The notes under the pieces: generated by a model | The model's input: only the letters and a program-made list of their open reading frames with translations | The model's database searches: none | Told to the model about the DNA's origin: nothing | In this document: in pieces, positions 53,846-62,761 of the stretch | Layout of the letters: each line of letters opens with the position of its first letter | Position numbering within the stretch: the first letter of the stretch is position 1 | Program-made: the position numbers and the translations under genes | NCBI RefSeq assembly: GCF_002834235.1 | Contig: NZ_NNBY01000036.1 | Coordinates: 310,001-374,000, forward strand | DNA length: 64,000 nt | Reading direction: 5' to 3' | DNA from: Ruminococcus bromii | GTDB taxonomy: Bacteria > Bacillota > Clostridia > Oscillospirales > Acutalibacteraceae

Positions 53846-55792
53846 ATGTGTCAGAAAAAACCATTTTACATTACAACGCCTATTTATTATCCGTCAGGCA
53901 ATCCCCACATCGGTCATTGCTACACCACCGTTGCGTGCGACTCTATCGCCCGTTACAGACGAATGCAGGGATACGATGTTATGTTCCTTACGGGTACGGA
54001 TGAACACGGTCTTAAGATTGAACAGAAGGCTGCCGAAAAGGGTGTTACTCCCAAAGAGTATGTTGACGAAATTGTAAAGACATTCAAAGGCTTATGGAAA
54101 TTTATGAACATAAGCTATGACAGATATATCCGTACAACAGACGATTATCACATTGAAACAGTTCAGAAAATTTTCAAGGAGCTGTATGACAAGGGCTACA
54201 TCTACAAGGGAGAATACAAGGGCAAATACTGCACCCCCTGTGAAAGCTTCTGGACAGAAAGCCAGCTTATTGACGGCAAATGTCCCGAATGCGGACGAGA
54301 GGTTACAGAGGCAAAGGAAGAGGCATACTTCTTTAAGATGTCATCTTTTGCCGACAGAATTGAAAAGCTCCTCACGGAAACAGACTATTTACAGCCAAAG
54401 ACAAGAGCGGTTGAGCTTGTAAACAACTTTATCAAGCCGGGACTTGAAGACCTTTGCGTATCGAGAACAACCTTCAAATGGGGCATTCCGGTTACATTTG
54501 ACGAAAAGCATATTGTTTATGTTTGGATTGACGCACTTTCAAACTATATCTCCGCTCTCGGCTACAAGAATGAAAAATTTGACGAATTTGACAAATACTG
54601 GCCTGCCGATGTTCATATGGTAGCAAAGGACATCATGCGTTTTCACGCTATCATCTGGCCTGCAATGCTTATGGCTCTTGACCTTCCGCTTCCAAAGCAT
54701 CTTGCCGTTCACGGCTGGATTACTTTCAACGGACAGAAGATGTCAAAGTCACTCGGCAATGTTGTTGATCCGTTTGTACTCGGCGAGCGTTACGGCGCTG
54801 ACGCAATCCGTTACCACATTATGCGTGAAATGGCTCTCGGTGCAGACAGCTCATTCTCAAACGAAATTATGATTAATCGTATCAATTCCGACCTTGCAAA
54901 CGGTCTTGGCAACCTTGTTTCAAGAACAGTTGCAATGGTTCAGAAATATTTCGGCGGCACACTTCCCACAGAGCGTGAGAGCGGCGAATTTGACGATGAC
55001 CTTATCGAAACCGCAACATCGCTCCGTGCAAAGGTTGACGATTTCATGGACAAGACTCAGCTCCAGAACGCACTTGCCGAAATATTCAAGCTTGTTTCCC
55101 GTGCAAATAAATACATTGACGAAACCGCTCCGTGGGTTATTGCCAAGGACGAAACAAAGAAAGCAAGACTCGCAACGGTTCTCTACAACCTTCTTGAGGC
55201 AATCCGTATTGCCTGCACACTCCTTTCGGCATTTATGCCAACAACAATGCCAAAGGCTCTTGAGCAGATTGGTGCTTGTGAAAAGTGTGCCGGCTACGAA
55301 AACTGCGACAAGTTCGGTGTTCTTCCTGCTGATGTCACGGTTCACAAGGGAGATGCACTCTTTCCACGAATTGATGTTGAAAAGGAAATTGAAGAACTCA
55401 ACAGCATTATCAAGAACAACGATGGTGAAAGTGAAGAAACAAAGGCACTCCGTGAAGAGCTTGAGGGTGTTGCACAGATTGGCATTGATGACTTTGCAAA
55501 GGTTGACCTCCGTGTGTGCGAGGTTAAGACCTGCGAACCCGTTAAAAAGAGCAAAAAGCTTTTACAGTTCACAATTTTTGACGGTGTAAAGGACAGAACC
55601 GTTGTCAGCGGTATTGCAAACTACTACAAGCCCGAAGAGCTTATCGGCAAGAAAATTATTCTTGTTCAGAACCTCAAGCCGGCAAAGCTTTGCGGTGTTG
55701 AAAGCTGCGGTATGATTCTTTCTGCAGTTCACGGCGATGATTTAAAGGTTGTTTTTGTTGACAATATGCCTGTCGGCTCAAAAATCTGTTAA
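53846..55792 (+). CDS. metG: Methionyl-tRNA synthetase
   Basis: MetRS charges initiator and elongator tRNA-Met. The 648-residue protein starts MCQKKPFYITTPIYYPSGNP with HIGH at 21-24, a zinc knuckle in CTPCESFW and CPECGREV, and KMSKSLGN near residue 296. The C-terminal 110 residues are a fused tRNA-binding EMAP/Trbp111 domain (DFAKVDLRVCEVKTCEPV, later KIILVQNLKPAKLCGVES). Standard domain order for the long bacterial form. Confidence 0.97.
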   Translation: MCQKKPFYITTPIYYPSGNPHIGHCYTTVACDSIARYRRMQGYDVMFLTGTDEHGLKIEQKAAEKGVTPKEYVDEIVKTFKGLWKFMNISYDRYIRTTDDYHIETVQKIFKELYDKGYIYKGEYKGKYCTPCESFWTESQLIDGKCPECGREVTEAKEEAYFFKMSSFADRIEKLLTETDYLQPKTRAVELVNNFIKPGLEDLCVSRTTFKWGIPVTFDEKHIVYVWIDALSNYISALGYKNEKFDEFDKYWPADVHMVAKDIMRFHAIIWPAMLMALDLPLPKHLAVHGWITFNGQKMSKSLGNVVDPFVLGERYGADAIRYHIMREMALGADSSFSNEIMINRINSDLANGLGNLVSRTVAMVQKYFGGTLPTERESGEFDDDLIETATSLRAKVDDFMDKTQLQNALAEIFKLVSRANKYIDETAPWVIAKDETKKARLATVLYNLLEAIRIACTLLSAFMPTTMPKALEQIGACEKCAGYENCDKFGVLPADVTVHKGDALFPRIDVEKEIEELNSIIKNNDGESEETKALREELEGVAQIGIDDFAKVDLRVCEVKTCEPVKKSKKLLQFTIFDGVKDRTVVSGIANYYKPEELIGKKIILVQNLKPAKLCGVESCGMILSAVHGDDLKVVFVDNMPVGSKIC

Positions 55793-55880
55793 CGGCGAGC
55801 CGCCGGCAGCGTGTCGCTGCACCCAATTCGTGAAGACAGTTTGCAATATAAAAATATATTATGCCCGAGCGTAGCATAGT

Positions 55881-56000
55881 TCGTGTGCGTTTCACACGAT
55901 TGCACGCATTGCGTGCAAAATTGAATACACATATGTTATATCAAAACATATGTGTATGAACATATAAATTCATCAATGTGGGCGGTCAATGACCGCCCAT
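55881..56000. repeat. Palindromic intergenic repeat between metG and tatD
   Basis: In order: TCGTGTG/CACACGA (55881-55899), GCACGCATTGCGTGC (near 55902-55916), ATACACATATGTT/AACATATGTGTAT (55925-55957), and TGGGCGGTCAATGACCGCCCA (near 55979-55999). The series matches the one at 33862-34008 in kind and order. The stretch just before it (55825-55880) has the TTATGCCCGAGCGTAGC-type repeat also seen near 7410 and 25255. Confidence 0.65.
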
Positions 56001-56020
56001 ACTTTTAGGGAGATATACCA

Positions 56021-56794
56021 ATGTCACTTTACAACAACATTTTCGATGCACACGCACATTATGACGACAAATGGTTTGACGATGACCGTTTTGAGCTTTT
56101 GGAAAACATTCACACAAAGGGTGTGTGCGGAATTGTCAACAATGCGGTTGACCTTGAAACGGCAAAAACCTGCATTGAATATGCCGAAAAATATGATTTT
56201 ATGTATGCCGCAGTCGGATTTCATCCCGAAAATCTCGAAAATATTCCGGACAATTATCTTGAACAGCTTGCACAGCTTTCAAAACATAAAAAGGTTGTCG
56301 CAATCGGCGAAACAGGGCTTGATTATCATTGGGACATACCGAAAGACTTGCAAAAGCGTGTTTTTGAGGAACAGATCAGGCTTTCTCTTGACCTTGAAAT
56401 GCCGCTTATAGTTCACGATCGTGATGCTCACGGTGATGTGTACGATTTTCTGAGAAAATACAAACCAAATGCGCTGGTTCATTGCTTTTCGGGCAGTGTT
56501 GAGCTTATGCGTGAAGCGGTTCGCATGGGAATGTACATCAGCCTCGGCGGTGTTGTTACATTCAAAAATGCCCGTCACAGCCTTGAGGTTGCCTCGGAAA
56601 TTCCGCTTGACAGGCTTCTGCTTGAAACCGACGCTCCGTATATGGCGCCCGTGCCGTTCCGTGGCAAGCGTTGCGACAGCTCTATGATTGTCTATGCTGC
56701 AGAAAAAATCGCATCTCTGCGTAATATAAGCATTTCCGAACTTCTGCAAATCACCTGCGACAACGCAAAACGATTTTATAATATTGATGATTAA
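56021..56794 (+). CDS. tatD: TatD-family metal-dependent hydrolase
   Basis: TatD proteins are divalent-metal nucleases of the amidohydrolase fold. The 257-residue protein carries DAHAHYDD (metal HxH), GETGLDYHW, PLIVHDRDAH, LVHCFSG and LLETDAPYMAP in the usual order. It lies next to metG, as in the metS-yabD pair of B. subtilis; the rnmV and ksgA genes that follow there are absent. Confidence 0.94.
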   Translation: MSLYNNIFDAHAHYDDKWFDDDRFELLENIHTKGVCGIVNNAVDLETAKTCIEYAEKYDFMYAAVGFHPENLENIPDNYLEQLAQLSKHKKVVAIGETGLDYHWDIPKDLQKRVFEEQIRLSLDLEMPLIVHDRDAHGDVYDFLRKYKPNALVHCFSGSVELMREAVRMGMYISLGGVVTFKNARHSLEVASEIPLDRLLLETDAPYMAPVPFRGKRCDSSMIVYAAEKIASLRNISISELLQITCDNAKRFYNIDD

Positions 56795-56803
56795 TTCATA
56801 AAA

Positions 56804-56849
56804 AACACGGTCGGAATCCCCGTTTGGAAAACCGACCGTGTTATTTTTT
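56804..56849 (+). terminator. Terminator after tatD
   Basis: AACACGGTCGG (56804-56814) pairs with CCGACCGTGTT (56832-56842), then ATTTTTT. Confidence 0.9.
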
Positions 56850-56856
56850 CATTATT

Positions 56857-56889
56857 TTAGTAGTGGCGAACCGTGTTCGCCACTACTAA
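56857..56889. repeat. Perfect 14-bp inverted repeat
   Basis: TTAGTAGTGGCGAA and TTCGCCACTACTAA enclose CCGTG. No T run follows on either strand. It is a small palindromic element rather than a terminator. Confidence 0.7.
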
Positions 56890-56908
56890 CAGACAACAAC
56901 TTTCATAT

Positions 56909-56962
56909 AAAAAACGGTCGGGAAGACAGTGTTTTGCATTTGCAAACTATCTTCTCGACCGT
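56909..56962 (-). terminator. Terminator of the class D sortase operon (terminator cassette, copy 4)
   Basis: ACGGTCGGGAAGA (56914-56926) pairs with TCTTCTCGACCGT (56950-56962) with one mismatch; six U follow on the minus strand. It is joined to the A/T tract at 56963-56994, just after the stop at 56998. Confidence 0.85.
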
Positions 56963-56994
56963 AATTTTACATTTTCAATTTTCAACTTTCAATT
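56963..56994. repeat. A/T tract of the terminator-cassette repeat, copy 4
   Basis: The tract has the form of copy 1 (contains TTTTCAATTTTCAACTTTCA) and lies three bases after the stop codon of the gene at 56998. Confidence 0.8.
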
Positions 56995-56997
56995 TCA

Positions 56998-57828
56998 TCA
57001 GTCTTCACTTGCGTGTCTGCGCATACTCTTGTGCAGGAAGAAAAGTCCGATCGAAACTATAAAAAAGATTACAGAACAGATTGCAAGGGCGATAAGAATA
57101 TTGTTCATACTCTGAACAAAGAGATTGTAGAACGCCCTTGAATCAATATTAATCTTGCTCATATAGCCTGTTGAAAGCAACACAGCCGGAATTATACCAA
57201 CCGTAAGGAATGCCGCAGATGTTGAATAACAGATATACCTTACCGCTCTGTGCTTCCAACTATTTGTAAAGATGATGATTACGCATAGAATTGCGACAAG
57301 GACTGCAAGACCGCCGATAATCAACGGCATCATATTTTTCAATGCAATGAGATAAGCAGAAAGTGTGGTAAAAAGCGGTATTCTGAGCGCCGCCGCATAA
57401 ATGTTAGCAGCCTGATTGATGAGATATTCTCTGCTCCCATCGTTTGCAACCTTGAGATTATTCTTACTTATGTAGCTGTCAAGCTCGCTGTTGAATTTCT
57501 GCTTAAACGCTGTTGTGTCAATCTTAGCCTCCTCGCCTGCATAAAAGCTGTTGAGATAGGCCTGTGTATTATCGTGAATTGTCACCTCGTCAACAACATT
57601 TTCAAAAAACTTTTCATCAAGTCCCGACGCATAACCGAGGTTAACAAGGCTCTCTTTGATTTCGTCACGCTTGTCAACAAAATAGTTGCTCGTATTCATA
57701 TTATCCATAATATACGATGGATTGAGGATTGTTGACTGAAGAACTATTGCAAACGAAATCAAAAACAGTACAAACGAGAGAACGAACGAAATTATTCCGT
57801 AAATAATATGTCTTACTTTAGAATTCAT
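56998..57828 (-). CDS. Four-segment membrane protein of the class D sortase operon
   Basis: The 276-residue protein has an N-terminal membrane segment (about 10-32), an outside domain of about 120 residues, then three more segments (near 168-188, 200-220 and 243-268) and a basic C-terminus. No known motif was recognised. Its start codon shares a base with the sortase stop (TGATG), so its production is tied to the sortase. It may act in substrate handling; this is inferred only from position. Confidence 0.65.
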   Translation of the reverse strand: MNSKVRHIIYGIISFVLSFVLFLISFAIVLQSTILNPSYIMDNMNTSNYFVDKRDEIKESLVNLGYASGLDEKFFENVVDEVTIHDNTQAYLNSFYAGEEAKIDTTAFKQKFNSELDSYISKNNLKVANDGSREYLINQAANIYAAALRIPLFTTLSAYLIALKNMMPLIIGGLAVLVAILCVIIIFTNSWKHRAVRYICYSTSAAFLTVGIIPAVLLSTGYMSKINIDSRAFYNLFVQSMNNILIALAICSVIFFIVSIGLFFLHKSMRRHASED

Positions 57829-58553
57829 CAGTTCGCCTCCTTATCAATCGGAGTACCCGACACTAACTTTGCATACACAAAATATCTCTGTGTTGTAAGA
57901 CCGAGTGCATCAAACGGATAGCAGGTGTACATTATGAGATTTTCATAATCCGCCGAAAGGTCATATGCGGTTCTGTCAGTCGCTTTTTTGACAGCCGTGT
58001 CGGTGATTTCATAGATGTAATTACCGTAGCTTGTCTTGATTTCAACCTTCTGACCGACTTCTGCGTTTTTAAGACCGTTGAAATAAGTATTGTTATGACC
58101 TGCAACGAGGATTGTTCCGCCGTAACCGGGGACAAAACTTCCGGCATAAATGCCAACACCGTTTCTGAGTGCAACATCATTGTCACCGAAAAAAAGATTT
58201 GCGTCAACATTGCAGTCATTGATTATAAGCTCACCGAACAGATTTCCGTAGTTAGGGTACTGAACGGAGTCGTTTTTAACATAAGTTTTTTCCTGACCGT
58301 TTGAATCCTTTTTTGTAACGGTAGGAACGGTTGAGTTTTCTGACACGGGCACAAAAATATTATCGTACTCTGTTGAATAATCCTTTTCATTATCTGAGAA
58401 GAACATACCTACTGCCGAAATCACAGGTGAAAAGGACGGAACAAAAGCAAGATACAGCACAAGATATGTTATCAAACAAAAGATAATGGGAAGAATTATA
58501 AAACTCTTCCCATTCTTTGATTTATGACCGTGCCTGATTTTTTTATCAGACAT
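57828..58553 (-). CDS. Class D sortase
   Basis: Sortases cut a C-terminal sorting signal and join the protein to the wall or another protein. The ATG at 58553 gives 241 residues: a cytoplasmic basic N-terminus, a membrane segment (about 18-40), and the sortase domain with H153 (LVAGHNNTYF), C211 (LIMYTCYPFD) and R223 (TTQRYFVYAK). The TCYPF surroundings fit class D. It lies between its likely substrate gene and a membrane protein gene. Confidence 0.88.
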   Translation of the reverse strand: MSDKKIRHGHKSKNGKSFIILPIIFCLITYLVLYLAFVPSFSPVISAVGMFFSDNEKDYSTEYDNIFVPVSENSTVPTVTKKDSNGQEKTYVKNDSVQYPNYGNLFGELIINDCNVDANLFFGDNDVALRNGVGIYAGSFVPGYGGTILVAGHNNTYFNGLKNAEVGQKVEIKTSYGNYIYEITDTAVKKATDRTAYDLSADYENLIMYTCYPFDALGLTTQRYFVYAKLVSGTPIDKEAN

Positions 58554-58558
58554 TAGAA

Positions 58559-59149
58559 TCAAGCTCTTTCTTTTTTAGATTTTGCGAGGTAGAAAGCACC
58601 GCCTGCTACCATTACAAATGCAACAGCAGAAACAGCGATAATGCCACTGAAGTCAGCCTCTGCGCCTGTTGTCTTGATAACACTGTTATCCTGAACACTG
58701 CCTGCCTTTGTAAGTGTAGGAACAGCTGAGAATGCAACCTTGCCGTCTTTGCCGTAAATTGTAAGCTTCTTTGAAGATGTGTCATATGACATTGTCATAT
58801 CAAGCACACCGACAACTTCCTTGCCGTAAGAAAGAAGTGTCTGCTTCTGAGCAAATGTGAGATCTGCAATATTAGATGCACCTGAGTTCTCAAGGAAGCT
58901 CTCGCCCTTCTTGAGAATAGCAACGATCTGAGATGACTCATCTGCTGTCATATCGATTGTGTTAAAGTAGTTTTCAGCCTGGTTTACAAACTCGCTCGGA
59001 ATAACCATCTCCGAACCGTTCATCTTAACAGATGTCTTGAGTTCGTTGAGGACAGCCTGTTCACTGTCATTGATTCCTGCTGCAAAAGCAGTGAAAGCAG
59101 TTGCTGCAACAAGGATGAACGCTACTAACATTGCTGATAACTTTTTCAT
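58559..59149 (-). CDS. Surface protein with a C-terminal sorting signal, probable substrate of the class D sortase
   Basis: The 196-residue protein has a signal peptide (MKKLSAMLVAFILVAATAFT, cut near AFAA), a soluble domain of about 130 residues, then IKTTG at 158-162, a hydrophobic segment at about 168-188 and the charged tail KSKKERA. This is the layout of a sortase sorting signal, with IKTTG in place of LPXTG. It is five bases before the sortase gene. The domain has no recognised relatives. Confidence 0.78.
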   Translation of the reverse strand: MKKLSAMLVAFILVAATAFTAFAAGINDSEQAVLNELKTSVKMNGSEMVIPSEFVNQAENYFNTIDMTADESSQIVAILKKGESFLENSGASNIADLTFAQKQTLLSYGKEVVGVLDMTMSYDTSSKKLTIYGKDGKVAFSAVPTLTKAGSVQDNSVIKTTGAEADFSGIIAVSAVAFVMVAGGAFYLAKSKKERA

Positions 59150-59286
59150 AGTTCATACCACCTTGTATTTTATTTTGTTTTCATCAGCAAGAAGCTTCAC
59201 GGATTCATTGGCATAATACGCATCTGCAAGCCGAAAACTGCAGGGAGCACAATGGAAAACTTCACCATTTAACTTCTTTGTACAGT
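59150..59286 (-). other. Long leader of the class D sortase operon
   Basis: About 130 nt between the predicted start and the substrate gene. It contains CTGCAG-TTTTCGG-CTTGCAG and GTGAAGCTTC elements that could fold. I see no match to a known riboswitch. Confidence 0.35.
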
Positions 59287-59315
59287 ATTATACACCACAT
59301 TTCGCATTTTGTAAA
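59287..59315 (-). promoter_or_regulatory. Promoter of the class D sortase operon
   Basis: On the minus strand TTTACA (59315-59310) and TATAAT (59292-59287), 17 bp apart. Confidence 0.75.
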
Positions 59316-59814
59316 GCATTTTATTATAAAAATTTGTTATATTCGGAAAAATTACAATCCTTTTGTCAAATCAGGCATTTTCATTGTGCATTATGCCGTT
59401 TTAAATCAATTTTGCACTGCATCGTTTTCTCTGATCTCGTATTTTAATCCATTTGTACACTTACCTTTTGCATAAAAACACGCCTGCCGATTTATAAATT
59501 CCTTCTTTTGCAAATATTCGTGTACAGACCTTATCCGCTTGCCCTACACCTTTTTCTGTCATTGTTTTCTTATTATGACATATTGTGACGTACTAATATA
59601 TAAGTAGAAAATTTGTCGGTTATTCCCCATGTTTTTGTTTATTTTTTTGCAAATTTTACCTGAGCTTTATTTCAGCTCGTTATTTATGTATTTTTCGGCT
59701 AACTGCAACAAAATAATCACATATTTTATGTGTGTTTTGTACACATGAAAAATCAGAGTAATTGCATATTTTGCAAAAAAGACATATTTTTCCTTTATTA
59801 AGCCTTTGTTCATA
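59316..59814. other. A/T-rich gene-free stretch before the exopolysaccharide locus
   Basis: About 500 bases with no supported gene. A small GAGCT/AGCTC hairpin lies near 59670. The end runs into the promoter at 59815. Nothing else stands out. Confidence 0.5.
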
Positions 59815-59843
59815 TTGATTTTTTTACTGATTTGAAATATAAT
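59815..59843 (+). promoter_or_regulatory. Promoter of the exopolysaccharide locus
   Basis: TTGATT (59815-59820) and TATAAT (59838-59843), 17 bp apart. The leader to the first gene is about 115 nt and includes the small hairpin TGGCATTATCTTGCCA near 59917. Confidence 0.75.
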
Positions 59844-59964
59844 AGGAGTGTCATGTTTAAAATTATTTTGTGCTTTTGTGCCGTTTTTCGCCTACAGCAC
59901 TTTCGCGTCGACTGTGGCATTATCTTGCCATAAGCGTACAAAAGCCGAGAAGAGGAGTAATTTA

Positions 59965-60687
59965 ATGGAGATAACATTCAAGGACATAACGAGAATTATC
60001 AAGAAAAATATTGTGTTTATTGCGGTGCTGTCGCTTTTATGTGCGGCTGCGTCATATTTTATAACAACATTTTTTGTTCCGAAAACATATACTTCAACCG
60101 TAAAGCTTTATGTTGAAACCAACTACAAAAGCCAGTCGGCTTATGACGACTATCAGAGTATCAACTACGCAAAGAATCTTGTTCTCACCTATATCGAGTT
60201 GCTCGATTCAAATTCTTTCTACAATTCCGTTTCAAAGGAACTCAAAGAAAAATACACGGCGTCACAGCTTAAATCAATGATTAAGTTTGAAAGCATTGAA
60301 GATACCGAGGTTTTTAAGGTGCTTGTAAATTCGGGCAGTCCGTCCGAATCAAAAAACATAGGCAACGCAATTGCAAAAATTGCACCAGATACAATTGCCA
60401 ATGTAAAGGACAATGCAAAGCTTAAAATTGTTGACAAGGCTACAACACCGAAAGCTCCTACATCCCCGAATGTTTCGAGAAATGTTATGATAGCTTTCGC
60501 CGCAGGTCTTATTATTTCACTCATCATTTCATTCGTCCGTGACATCCTTGATGTTAAAATCAAGTACAATGATGAAATGACAACCGTTCTTGACCTTCCG
60601 TTGCTTGCCGCTATTCCCGACTTTGAATATTTTTCAAATCAGAAGGCAGCCGAAAAGAAGTACGGTGACTACGAATCGGGTTATTAA
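59965..60687 (+). CDS. Wzz/CpsC-type polysaccharide chain-length and kinase-activating protein
   Basis: In Gram-positive capsule loci this membrane protein sets chain length and activates its partner tyrosine kinase. The ATG at 59965 (AGGAG seven bases upstream) gives 240 residues; the 39-codon upstream frame lies in the leader. Membrane segments near 17-38 and 174-194 flank an outside domain with YTSTVKLYVETNYKS. The C-terminal tail near residue 220 has LDLPLLAAIPDFEY, where the kinase is contacted. It is followed by the kinase gene. Confidence 0.9.
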   Translation: MEITFKDITRIIKKNIVFIAVLSLLCAAASYFITTFFVPKTYTSTVKLYVETNYKSQSAYDDYQSINYAKNLVLTYIELLDSNSFYNSVSKELKEKYTASQLKSMIKFESIEDTEVFKVLVNSGSPSESKNIGNAIAKIAPDTIANVKDNAKLKIVDKATTPKAPTSPNVSRNVMIAFAAGLIISLIISFVRDILDVKIKYNDEMTTVLDLPLLAAIPDFEYFSNQKAAEKKYGDYESGY

Positions 60688-60709
60688 TTGTTAAAGGAGT
60701 GAAACTGCA

Positions 60710-61423
60710 ATGAAAAAGACTAAAATCGACCGTTCAATCGACACCGAGGCACTTGGCTTTCAGGTTCGTGAATCATACAAAACAGCAAGAACAAACATCG
60801 CATACTCAATTTTCAAAAAGGGTTGTAAAAAGGTAGCCTTTACTTCTTCAACAAAAGGTGAGGGCAAAACCGTAACTTCAATCAATGTTGCATCTGCTCT
60901 TGCTCAACAGGTTGGCACAAAGGTTATCGTTGTTGAATGTGACCTTCGCCGTCCGAGAGTTAACACAGCTTTAAAAATCACACCTACTCCCGGTCTTACA
61001 AACTACCTCAACGAGGAATGTTCACTTGAGGACATTGTAAAGGATACAAAAATTGAGAATCTCAAGGCAATTACATACGGCGCTATTCCGCCGAACCCGT
61101 CAGAGCTTCTTGCGAGTGAATCCATGTTTGATCTTATCAAAACTCTTGAAAAAAATTACGACTACATTATTTTCGATACACCGCCAATCGGCGTTGTTAT
61201 TGACGCCCTGCCTATTATGAAGGCGTCTGACGGTGTTGTTATTATTGCAAGAAATAACTCAACAACATATCCCGAGCTTTCAAGAACAGTTGAAGTTATC
61301 AAAAGAACCAATGCAAAAATTCTCGGTGTTATTCTTAACCGTGTAAAGCCTCACGAAACCCGTAAGGGCAAGAGCTATTACTCAAGATACGGCGGATATT
61401 ACAAGGCATCAGCAAATGACTGA
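60710..61423 (+). CDS. CpsD/CapB-type tyrosine kinase of polysaccharide synthesis
   Basis: BY-kinases autophosphorylate on a C-terminal tyrosine cluster and regulate chain synthesis and export. The 237-residue protein has Walker A STKGEGKT at 47-54, Walker A' VVECDLRRPRV, Walker B YIIFDTPPIGVV, and the tail SYYSRYGGYY. It forms a pair with the upstream activator gene. Confidence 0.94.
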   Translation: MKKTKIDRSIDTEALGFQVRESYKTARTNIAYSIFKKGCKKVAFTSSTKGEGKTVTSINVASALAQQVGTKVIVVECDLRRPRVNTALKITPTPGLTNYLNEECSLEDIVKDTKIENLKAITYGAIPPNPSELLASESMFDLIKTLEKNYDYIIFDTPPIGVVIDALPIMKASDGVVIIARNNSTTYPELSRTVEVIKRTNAKILGVILNRVKPHETRKGKSYYSRYGGYYKASAND

Positions 61424-61469
61424 TGCCAAACCGCCTTTGCAAACATAAACTAACAGGCTCGTCCTGCCC

Positions 61470-61969
61470 ACGGAGGGAAAAAGGGAATCCGTAAAAAGCA
61501 TAAACAAAAGTGCGTCATCAAGCGGACATACAACTGAACAAAAGCCTGTTTATGATTTTTTAAACGGATTTTTGACATCATATGCTCGTCCGAGCAGAAA
61601 GCTGAGTACGAAAGAAATTTCAAGCTTGAAAACGATCCCGGAGTCACAAAGGTTGGCAAATTCATGAGAAGAACAAGCCTTGACGAGTTGCCTCAGCTTT
61701 TCAATATTTTAAAAAGCGACATCTCTATTGTAGGACTAAGACCCGTTATGGAGGTTGAAACTGAAATTTACGGCAACTACCGTGACATGCTTTTGAGCGT
61801 AAAGCCGGGACTTACGGGTTTCCGGGCGGCAAACGGCAGAAGCTGTACCTCATATGCATGCAGAAGAGCAATGGAGATTTGCTATATCAAAAACCGCTCT
61901 GTCTGCTTTGACCTGAAAATTATTCTCAAAACTATCACCTCTGTTTTCAAGGGTGAGGGTGCTGTTTAA
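61470..61969 (+). pseudogene. Broken undecaprenyl-phosphate sugar-1-phosphate transferase
   Basis: The open part of the frame begins at 61556. From 61562 it reads KRIFDIICS, the usual beginning of a bacterial sugar transferase domain, and passes straight into SEQKAEYERNFKLENDPG, VTKVGKFMRRTSLDELPQLF and VGLRPVMEVE, the C-terminal half. The middle, with the KFRSM region (about 75-80 residues), is missing. Upstream, EQKPVYDFL is in another frame, separated at a run of six T (61556-61561), so a frameshift is also present. No start codon fits. The intact family member would begin each repeat unit by linking a sugar phosphate to the lipid carrier. Confidence 0.8.
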
Positions 61970-61981
61970 GGAGGCAGAGTT

Positions 61982-62761
61982 TTGAAAGCAGTTATACTCG
62001 CAGGAGGATACGGAACAAGAATTTCCGAGGAATCCCAGTTCAAACCTAAACCAATGATTGAAATCGGCGGAATGCCTATTTTGTGGCACATTATGAAGCT
62101 GTACACCCACTACGGTGTGAATGAGTTCATCATATGTGCAGGTTACAAACAGCATGTAATCAAGGAATGGTTTGCCGACTATTTTCTTAATACATCAGAC
62201 ATCACCTTTGATTTTACTCAGGATGATAAGATTATCGTCCATAACAAAAGAGCCGAAAAATGGAAGGTTACTGTTGTTGACACAGGTCTTGACACGATGA
62301 CAGGCGGCAGGCTTAAAAGGATTAGCAATTTTATCGGAGATAAACCGTTTTTTATGACCTATGGCGACGGTGTTTCCGATGTTGACATAAACGCTCTGCT
62401 CAATTTCCACAAAAAGCACGGCAAGCTTGCAACTATGTCAGCCGTAAAACCCGAAAGCAGATTCGGTGTGCTTGATTTGACCGAAAACAACGAAGTCAGA
62501 GCTTTCCGTGAAAAAAGCGATATTGACTCAGGCTGGATTAACGCAGGCTTTATGGTGCTTGAACCGAAGGTTTTGGACTATATAAAAGATGATACGGTTA
62601 TGTTTGAGCGTGAGCCGATGGAACAGCTTGCAAGAGAAGGTCAGCTTATGTGCTGCAAGCATAACGGATTTTGGCAGTGTATGGACACATTGCGTGACAA
62701 GGAGCGTCTTGAAAAGCTTTGGAACGACTGTACTGCTCCTTGGAAAGTGTGGTCGGAATGA
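61982..62761 (+). CDS. rfbF: Glucose-1-phosphate cytidylyltransferase
   Basis: RfbF makes CDP-glucose from CTP and glucose 1-phosphate, the first step to CDP-dideoxy sugars. The 259-residue protein starts at TTG (GGAGG seven bases upstream) with KAVILAGGYGTRISEE and QFKPKPMIEIGGMPI, then YGDGVSDVDI and NAGFMVLEP. This is the RfbF form rather than RfbA. It overlaps rfbG by four bases. Confidence 0.93.
   Translation: MKAVILAGGYGTRISEESQFKPKPMIEIGGMPILWHIMKLYTHYGVNEFIICAGYKQHVIKEWFADYFLNTSDITFDFTQDDKIIVHNKRAEKWKVTVVDTGLDTMTGGRLKRISNFIGDKPFFMTYGDGVSDVDINALLNFHKKHGKLATMSAVKPESRFGVLDLTENNEVRAFREKSDIDSGWINAGFMVLEPKVLDYIKDDTVMFEREPMEQLAREGQLMCCKHNGFWQCMDTLRDKERLEKLWNDCTAPWKVWSE

Noticed and set aside
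59150..59286. Cyclic-di-GMP or other riboswitch in the class D sortase leader
   Set aside because: Only short pairing elements are visible and no conserved core could be matched.
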